From: Actinocrinis sp046724665
GTDB lineage: Bacteria > Actinomycetota > Actinomycetes > Streptomycetales > Catenulisporaceae
Assembly (NCBI GenBank): GCA_046724665.1
Contig: JBKOWZ010000276.1
Span: forward strand, 1-7,702
Reading direction: 5' to 3'
DNA: 7,702 bases
A program made the position numbers and the translations under genes. The number at the start of each line of letters is the position of its first letter. Positions within the stretch are counted from its first letter, which is position 1. The notes beneath the pieces were generated by a model. The model saw only the letters and a program-made list of their open reading frames with translations, did no database searches and was not told where the DNA came from. Below, piece by piece: positions 5,415 through 7,702 of this stretch.

Positions 5415-6566
5415 ATGGGACAGCTTGTGGAGCGCACCGCGGGGGTGGGCACCGGACTGGCCACTGAGGACATGATCCTCAACATCGGTCCGCAGCACCC
5501 GTCTACTCACGGCGTGTTGCGATTGCGCCTCGTGCTGGACGGCGAGCGGATCGTGAGCGCTGAGCCGATCGTGGGCTATATGCACCGCGGCGCGGAGAAG
5601 CTGTTCGAGGTCCGCGACTACCGGCAGCTCGTGGTGCTGGCCAACCGGCACGACTGGCTCTCCGCGTTCTGCAACGAGCTCGGCGTGGTCATGGCCGCCG
5701 AGCGGATGCTCGGGATGGAGCTGCCGGTGCGCGCGTCCTGGGCGCGCACGATGCTCGCCGAGCTGAACCGCGTGCTCAACCATCTGATGTTCCTCGGCTC
5801 GTACCCGCTGGAGCTCGGCGCGATCACCCCGATCTTCTACGCCTTCCGCGAGCGGGAGGACCTCCAGCACGTGATGGAGGAGATCTCCGGCGGCCGGATG
5901 CACTTCATGTTCAACCGGGTCGGCGGGCTCAAGGAGGAGCTGCCCGCGGGCTGGCTCGACCGGGCCAGGCGCACGATCCAGATGGTGCGCCGCCGGCTCT
6001 CGGACGTGGAGAACCTGATCCACGGCAACGAGATCTTCCGGGCGCGCACCGAGGGCGTCGGTGTGATCACCGCGCAGCAGGTGGCCGCGTACGGCCTGTC
6101 CGGGCCGATCGCGCGGGCCGGCGGCGTGGACTTCGACCTGCGCCGCGACGACCCGTATCTCGCCTATGGCGAGCTCGGCGACGTGCTGCGCGTGGTCACC
6201 CGGCAGGCCGGGGACTGCTTCAGCCGCTTCGACTGCCTGCTCGAACAGGCCAAGGTGTCGCTCGACCTGGCCGAGGCCTGCGCGGACCGGCTCGCCACGC
6301 TGCCGCAGGGGCCGATCAACCTGCGGCTGCCGAAGGTGCTCAAGGTGCCCGAGGGCGAGATCTACACCTGGACCGAGAACCCGCTCGGCATCAACGGCTA
6401 CTACCTGGTCTCGCACGGCGAGAAGACGCCGTGGCGGCTGAAGCTGCGTTCGGCGTCGTTCAACAACATCCAGGTGCTCGGCGAACTGCTGCCGGGCCAC
6501 CTGGTCGCCGACATGGTCGCGATCCTCGGCTCGATGTTCTTCGTGGTCGGAGACATCGACAAGTAA
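5415..6566 (+). CDS. nuoD: Stand-alone NADH-quinone oxidoreductase subunit D-like protein (NuoD2 type)
   Basis: This is a homologue of the 49-kDa subunit of respiratory complex I, which with NuoB forms the quinone site at the membrane interface. The family signature MILNIGPQHPSTHGVLRLRL starts near residue 20. Further family features are YMHRGAEKLFE, LNRVLNHLMFLGS, ITPIFYAFREREDL, the FDLRRDDPYLAYGEL block, and the C-terminal end VADMVAILGSMFFVVGDIDK. Compared with Thermus Nqo4, quinone-site His38 is present (His32 here), as are the cluster-N2-neighbouring Arg84 and His169 (Arg78 and His163). Quinone-contacting Tyr87 is replaced by Trp81, and Asp139 by Glu133. The segment corresponding to SMESLIHHFKL is absent between LPQGP (~296) and PEGEIY (~312), which explains the short length of about 383 residues. 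No other nuo gene adjoins it, so it is probably a paralogue of the copy in the main operon. Start: ATG 5415 is chosen; GTG 5397 is in frame and adds six residues. Neither has a strong ribosome site. Confidence 0.92.
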   Translation: MGQLVERTAGVGTGLATEDMILNIGPQHPSTHGVLRLRLVLDGERIVSAEPIVGYMHRGAEKLFEVRDYRQLVVLANRHDWLSAFCNELGVVMAAERMLGMELPVRASWARTMLAELNRVLNHLMFLGSYPLELGAITPIFYAFREREDLQHVMEEISGGRMHFMFNRVGGLKEELPAGWLDRARRTIQMVRRRLSDVENLIHGNEIFRARTEGVGVITAQQVAAYGLSGPIARAGGVDFDLRRDDPYLAYGELGDVLRVVTRQAGDCFSRFDCLLEQAKVSLDLAEACADRLATLPQGPINLRLPKVLKVPEGEIYTWTENPLGINGYYLVSHGEKTPWRLKLRSASFNNIQVLGELLPGHLVADMVAILGSMFFVVGDIDK

Positions 6567-6603
6567 GGCGACAAGCAAGACAGGAGGGCGGGCGGACGGG
6601 CGG

Positions 6604-7335
6604 TCACGCCATCCGCTTGATCTCCCGCACCGAGAACTCGACGGTCTCGTCGTACGCGGTCAGGTCGAGGATGCCGTCGACGTCGGCCTGGGCGATCACC
6701 GGCGCCATCGCCAGCGCGGCGTCCGACACCGGAACCGTCGCCGGGGCCAGCTGATCGATGAACGGACGGTAGAGCCGGTCGGTCTCGGCGGCGGTCACGT
6801 CCGCGTCTTGCTCGCCGTCGCCGTCCACGACCTGCCAGCCGCGCCGCTGCGCCGCGGCCGTTCCGGCGGACCGGGGCTGCGGCACGGTCTCGCCCACGGG
6901 CCAGCCGGCGGCGCCGGTGAGGGCGTCGAGTTCCTGCTCGGCGGTGCGGCGCGCGGCGCGTTCCCGCTCGATCTGCTCGCGCGCACGGGTGAGCTGATCC
7001 TGGATCAGGGCCGAGTACTGCTGCTCGTGCTCCAGTTCGGCGCGCACCCGCGCGAGGTCGGCCTCGTGCCGCAGTTCGGCGGCGGCCGCCTCGTCCAGCT
7101 CCGCTCGCCGGCGCCGGGCGAGCTCGCTGGAGTGCCGTTCCAGCAGCCCCCGCTGCTGCCACAGCGCCCCGCAGCCGACGAGTGCGGCGAGCGACGCCGC
7201 GCCGTAACCGGCCCACGCTCCGCCGGTTTGACCGAGACCCGCGGTCAGGCCCCCGCCCGCCGCGGTCAACATGAGGACGACAATGCTCGGCCGGGCCCCC
7301 CATGGCCCCGCCCCCGTAGTCTGCCGATGACGCAT
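6604..7335 (-). CDS. Membrane-anchored coiled-coil protein of unknown function
   Basis: The protein has 243 residues and I do not recognise the family. Residues ~16-36 and ~41-59 are hydrophobic and Gly/Ala-rich, consistent with two membrane segments forming a hairpin. A long charged heptad-like region follows (~62-138, rich in Glu, Arg, Ala and Leu, including ARVRAELEHEQQYSALIQDQ), a strong coiled-coil candidate. A Pro/Gly/Asp-rich linker (~141-182) leads to a folded-looking tail, LYRPFIDQLAP and DVDGILDLTAYDETVEFSVR. A scaffold or envelope-associated role is possible but unsupported. It converges on nuoD with 37 bases between the stops and no hairpin there. ATG 7335 has no good Shine-Dalgarno sequence but sits 6 nt after a TAGAGT element, which suggests a leaderless transcript. 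Alternative internal starts would remove part of the first membrane segment. Confidence 0.75.
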   Translation of the reverse strand: MRHRQTTGAGPWGARPSIVVLMLTAAGGGLTAGLGQTGGAWAGYGAASLAALVGCGALWQQRGLLERHSSELARRRRAELDEAAAAELRHEADLARVRAELEHEQQYSALIQDQLTRAREQIERERAARRTAEQELDALTGAAGWPVGETVPQPRSAGTAAAQRRGWQVVDGDGEQDADVTAAETDRLYRPFIDQLAPATVPVSDAALAMAPVIAQADVDGILDLTAYDETVEFSVREIKRMA

Positions 7336-7341
7336 GCGGCA

Positions 7342-7371
7342 ACTCTATTCGTCGCCACACAATCCACGGAA
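7342..7371 (-). promoter_or_regulatory. Candidate leaderless promoter of the coiled-coil gene
   Basis: On the minus strand TAGAGT (7347-7342) fits the actinobacterial vegetative -10 pattern TANNNT. TTCCGT (7371-7366) lies 18 nt upstream as a weak -35. Only 6 nt separate the -10 from the ATG at 7335, so transcription would begin at or next to the start codon. Leaderless transcripts are common in actinobacteria. Confidence 0.45.
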
Positions 7372-7381
7372 TAGTGGATTG
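7360..7381. promoter_or_regulatory. Perfect 8-bp inverted repeat, candidate operator
   Basis: CAATCCAC (7360-7367) and GTGGATTG (7374-7381) are exact reverse complements around the 6-nt spacer GGAATA. The dyad covers the proposed -35 of the coiled-coil gene and lies in the most AT-rich stretch of this part of the window. Total span and symmetry suit a dimeric transcription factor. The binding protein is unknown. No U-run follows on the plus strand, so it is less likely to be a terminator. Confidence 0.5.
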
Positions 7382-7455
7382 CAGACTGGAAAGTCAAGAA
7401 TGCCTAATGCAGCGTCGCCGGAAAAAGCGGAAGGTAAGTTTCGCGTTACGGCGGG

Positions 7456-7486
7456 TTAAAAGCGCATGACATCGGGCGTCACGCGC
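7456..7486 (-). terminator. Stem-loop terminator at the end of the DUF3180 gene
   Basis: Read on the minus strand, GCGCGTGAC (7486-7478) pairs with GTCATGCGC (7470-7462). This gives nine base pairs including one G-U, with a 7-nt loop. TTTTAA (7461-7456) follows directly. The TGA stop of the DUF3180 gene (7481-7479) lies inside the left arm. The geometry fits an intrinsic terminator with a short U-run. Confidence 0.6.
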
Positions 7487-7702
7487 CGGACGGCACCTTG
7501 CCGTCGCTGCCGGGCTGCTCCGGCGGCACCTTGAGGATGTGCTCGAGATAGATCGCCGCGGCGACCAGCGCCGCCCCGGCCAGGAAAGCGAAACCGCAGC
7601 GCAACGCCTCAGAGCGGTAGATGCCGAGATCCAGCCGCCCGAGCAGGAAAAGCCCGTAGCCGGCGTAGATCCCGGCGAAAACCGAGCCGACCAGACTGGA
7701 GG
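7479..7702 (-). CDS. DUF3180 membrane protein, C-terminal fragment (5' end outside window)
   Basis: Only the last 74 codons are visible. They encode two hydrophobic segments, SSLVGSVFAGIYAGYGLFLL and CGFAFLAGAALVAAAIYL, separated by GRLDLGIYRSEALR. A polar tail starting EHILKVPPEQPG ends the protein. This is the C-terminal half of the small four-helix actinobacterial DUF3180 family, where the pattern 'AG-Y-G-G-FLL-RLD' then 'GFA-LAG---VAAALWLEH' is typical. The function is unknown. The gene usually follows folate-biosynthesis genes such as folK, which would be expected to the right. The stop codon is embedded in a terminator stem, so it is the last gene of its transcript. Confidence 0.82.
   Translation of the reverse strand, partial: SSLVGSVFAGIYAGYGLFLLGRLDLGIYRSEALRCGFAFLAGAALVAAAIYLEHILKVPPEQPGSDGKVPSGA

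Noticed and set aside
5406..6578. Long minus-strand open frame of 390 codons opposite nuoD
   Set aside because: It is the antisense shadow of nuoD: rich in His, Arg, Val and Ala, no recognisable domain, while the plus strand has clear NuoD motifs along its full length.
6567..6603. Short gap between convergent nuoD and coiled-coil genes, examined for a terminator
   Set aside because: It is purine-rich with no complementary arms, so no hairpin could be supported.
6808..7374. Plus-strand open frame opposite the coiled-coil gene
   Set aside because: Composition is typical of an antisense frame. The minus-strand frame has membrane helices and heptad-like pattern.

Overview
The window is about 70% G+C, with strong G/C preference at third codon positions, GTG starts, TGATG-type gene coupling and a Tat-type lipoprotein signal. 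This points to a high-GC actinobacterium, most likely near Streptomycetales or Catenulisporales. The genus cannot be fixed from the sequence alone. No IS element, CRISPR array, tRNA, rRNA or phage gene was found.

Layout, left to right. At the left edge is the 5' part of a minus-strand DUF2520 Rossmann-fold dehydrogenase-like gene. A 447-base gap follows, holding a degraded, stop-less coding fragment on the plus strand. Next comes a minus-strand two-component pair: a NarL/LuxR-type response regulator with an unusual Gly-rich insertion in its receiver domain, coupled (TGATG) to an upstream HisKA_3 membrane histidine kinase. Divergent from the kinase, across a cluster of GGGAT-type repeats, is a plus-strand MidA/NDUFAF7-family SAM methyltransferase. 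Its stop overlaps the stop of a convergent, minus-strand Tat-exported lipoprotein of the polysaccharide-deacetylase (NodB) fold. Divergent from that is a NuoD-type complex I subunit, followed by a convergent membrane-anchored coiled-coil protein of unknown function, which has a candidate operator and leaderless promoter. At the right edge is the 3' end of a DUF3180 membrane protein with a stem-loop terminator at its stop codon.

How the parts may fit together. DUF3180 and DUF2520 proteins normally lie in the folate/pantothenate biosynthesis neighbourhood of actinobacteria, both on the strand seen here. The block between them therefore reads as an insertion into, or a standing interruption of, a housekeeping region. 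Its most coherent theme is respiration: a stand-alone NuoD variant, a methyltransferase from the family that methylates a NuoD arginine in mitochondria, and a two-component system divergent from that methyltransferase. The NuoD variant keeps the target arginine but has Trp where the quinone-contacting Tyr normally lies, and it lacks the usual C-terminal helix segment. A modified or alternative complex I module under two-component control is the most interesting hypothesis here. It is inference, not demonstrated.
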